Virus record (IMG/VR): IMGVR_UViG_3300045733_000128
Span: 1-22,430 of that record
Source: a virus
Strand: one strand, 5' to 3'
Length of the DNA: 22,430 bases
A program made the position numbers and the translations under genes. The notes below the pieces were generated by a model, which was not told the origin of the DNA, did not search any database, and saw only the letters and a program-made list of their open reading frames with translations. Positions 21,263-22,430 of the stretch are shown one piece after another. The stretch's first letter is position 1, and each line of letters begins with the position of its first letter.

Positions 21263-22430
21263 ATGGGAGGTTCTGGTGGTGGAGCGTCAGGTGCTGTATC
21301 TCATTCAGTATATTTAGAGTGGGTTCATACTGATTGGTTAGATCATAATCATGCTGAGTCTATATCAGATTCTATAACTTCTGTTATGAGCTCTGCATTA
21401 GGTAATTCTCCTTGGACTAGTCTATCTGCTTATGATCCAGATGCTGATATAGCAGCATATGAAGCTGAGTTAGCAGTCTTTGCAGCGATACTGGCAGGAC
21501 TCGCTGATACCACAGACTGGGCAGCTTTACAGGTTCAAGCTCTTGCAACAATTGGAGTGCCTGTTGCAGTCTCAATATCTGATATTGTAGTAGATGGTAT
21601 TGTAATAGAAGATATTGAGGAGTTAGAAGATATTGTAATAGGTGATATCACAGAGCCAGCTGATATTGCGGTAGCTGATGCTGTTGCTCCAGCTGATATT
21701 GTATTGGCTGATAAAGCGGCTCCAGCTAATATTGTAATAGCTGATGCTGTTGCAGTTCCAGATACCCCCTTAATTACAGACGCAGAGATAATAGTTGATA
21801 CAGCCGCACTAGCCGACCAGATTGATGATGAGATAACAGCTAAAATTCTTCCTCGTTTTAGACGTGGGATGCAAGATATTAATGCAGTTGTTTCTTCTGC
21901 CTTTCCGATTGGAGAGGCTATCATTGAAGCTTTCAGAGATAGAGAAGTTGCAAAGCATGCTTCAACTCAGCGAGTTAATTTAGTGAACAGAAACTCTGAG
22001 ATTGGCATTGCTAATAGGAGTAAGGATAGTCAGATTAGTCTAGCTAATGTTAGTAAGAATACACAAGTTGGAATATCCAATCTTAATAAAGATGTTGAGA
22101 TTGTTAAGATCAATCTTGATAAAGATGTTAGTATTAAGGAAGCTAATCTTAATAAAGCTGTTGAGATTGTTAAGGTTAATCTTGGTAAGAGTATCAGTAT
22201 TGCTGGAGTTAATCTTGATAAATCTATTAAAATTATCCTAGCTAATCTTAGTAAAGATATTGAGGTAGGTAGTCTTAATCTTGGCAAAATATCTGATATT
22301 CTTAAGGCTAACCTTGCTAAGTCAGTTGAAATAGCTAAGACTAACATGACAAAGAATTTAGCAGTGGCAGATTTAAATACTAGGACAGCTAGTGATTATA
22401 AAAAGATGTATTTAGATGGTACAGGACAGA
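21263..22430 (+). CDS. Repeat-rich virion-type protein, partial (runs off right edge)
   Basis: An open frame of 389 codons from ATG 21263 to the window edge, with a GGGGG site upstream. The first 90 residues contain GGSGGGASGAV and a helical region. Residues about 105-185 are Ala/Asp/Ile/Val-rich with 11-residue spacing (PADIAVADAVA, PANIVIADAVA). After a helical link (about 190-235) come at least 12 consecutive 11-residue units (251-382) with pattern N-h-x-K-x-h-x-h-x-x-h, for example NLNKDVEIVKI. Eleven-residue periodicity suits a hendecad coiled coil or another elongated fold. The position after nozzle and GNAT-like genes suggests a tail-tip, ejected or internal virion protein. No family is recognised. 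Confidence 0.8.
   Translation, partial: MGGSGGGASGAVSHSVYLEWVHTDWLDHNHAESISDSITSVMSSALGNSPWTSLSAYDPDADIAAYEAELAVFAAILAGLADTTDWAALQVQALATIGVPVAVSISDIVVDGIVIEDIEELEDIVIGDITEPADIAVADAVAPADIVLADKAAPANIVIADAVAVPDTPLITDAEIIVDTAALADQIDDEITAKILPRFRRGMQDINAVVSSAFPIGEAIIEAFRDREVAKHASTQRVNLVNRNSEIGIANRSKDSQISLANVSKNTQVGISNLNKDVEIVKINLDKDVSIKEANLNKAVEIVKVNLGKSISIAGVNLDKSIKIILANLSKDIEVGSLNLGKISDILKANLAKSVEIAKTNMTKNLAVADLNTRTASDYKKMYLDGTGQ
22013..22408 (+). repeat. In-frame 33-bp coding repeats encoding hendecads
   Basis: Twelve consecutive units of 33 bases encode residues 251-382 of the partial protein. Most begin with AAT or AAC (Asn), then a codon for Leu, Val or Met, and have Lys at position 4. DNA identity between units is only moderate, while the amino-acid pattern is strict, so selection acts on the protein. 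Confidence 0.8.

Noticed and set aside
22030-22347. Antisense frame with Leu/Ile/Arg repeats, and a second + frame at 22047-22241
   Set aside because: Both arise from the 33-bp coding repeats of the 21263 gene read in other frames.
22013-22408. Regular 33-bp repeats that could be read as a CRISPR-like array
   Set aside because: The period is a whole number of codons, the frame stays open, and units are conserved as protein and not as identical DNA repeats separated by unique spacers.
1-22430. tRNA genes, insertion sequences, integrase or attachment site
   Set aside because: I saw no cloverleaf-like segment, transposase or recombinase gene, or core-site duplication in the window. The question whether this is a free phage or prophage stays open.

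Overview
The window is the left-hand and structural part of a tailed double-stranded DNA phage or prophage genome, most probably a short-tailed (podovirus-like) phage. It is AT-rich overall (about 40% G+C by eye). The evidence is a terminase large subunit, a portal of about 650 residues, an acidic scaffold-like protein, a DUF5309/SU10-like major capsid protein, a head-tail adaptor and a tail-nozzle-like protein, with no tape-measure or sheath gene among them. The host is probably Gram-negative: three phage genes carry Sec-type signal peptides, and the lysis region has a spanin- or holin-like membrane coiled-coil protein. I cannot name the host or the phage.

Layout. Positions 1-1164 hold two leftward genes: a ribbon-helix-helix-like protein that runs off the left edge, and a 138-residue protein with an acidic tail, which ends at a good intrinsic terminator and is driven by a good sigma70-type promoter. 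The 269-670 interval is non-coding and contains a large diverged inverted repeat around an alternating TA tract. The strand switches between 1165 and 1640; everything after that reads rightward. Positions 1641-3952 hold a TerS-like HTH protein, a small lytic transglycosylase, an unknown protein, a DUF1353 protein and a membrane/coiled-coil protein (a lysis-type cassette). Positions 3977-7973 hold a radical SAM-glycosyltransferase fusion and an exported beta-helix protein. Positions 8014-10927 hold TerL, two small membrane proteins and a tail-fibre-like protein. Positions 10965-16312 form the head module (portal, two small genes, scaffold, small beta protein, major capsid), closed by a strong hairpin. 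Positions 16418-22430 hold two exported proteins, the adaptor, two unknown proteins, the nozzle, a GNAT-like protein and an incomplete repeat protein built from 11-residue units.

The most striking feature is a family of twelve related 24-25 bp palindromic elements. Their core is GTTTAAT, one variable base, ATTAAAC. They sit in intergenic gaps immediately upstream of gene blocks, including TerS, the radical SAM fusion, the beta-helix protein, TerL, the tail fibre, the scaffold, the major capsid, the first exported protein, the nozzle and the repeat protein. Substitutions between copies are mostly not compensatory, which fits a DNA-bound site (operator or phage-specific promoter element) better than an RNA hairpin. 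This looks like a genome-wide regulatory system that parses the late region into units.

Other points of interest are the radical SAM/GT2 fusion, the three Sec-signal proteins within a virion gene region, G+C patchwork inside one exported gene, and the hendecad repeat protein at the right edge.
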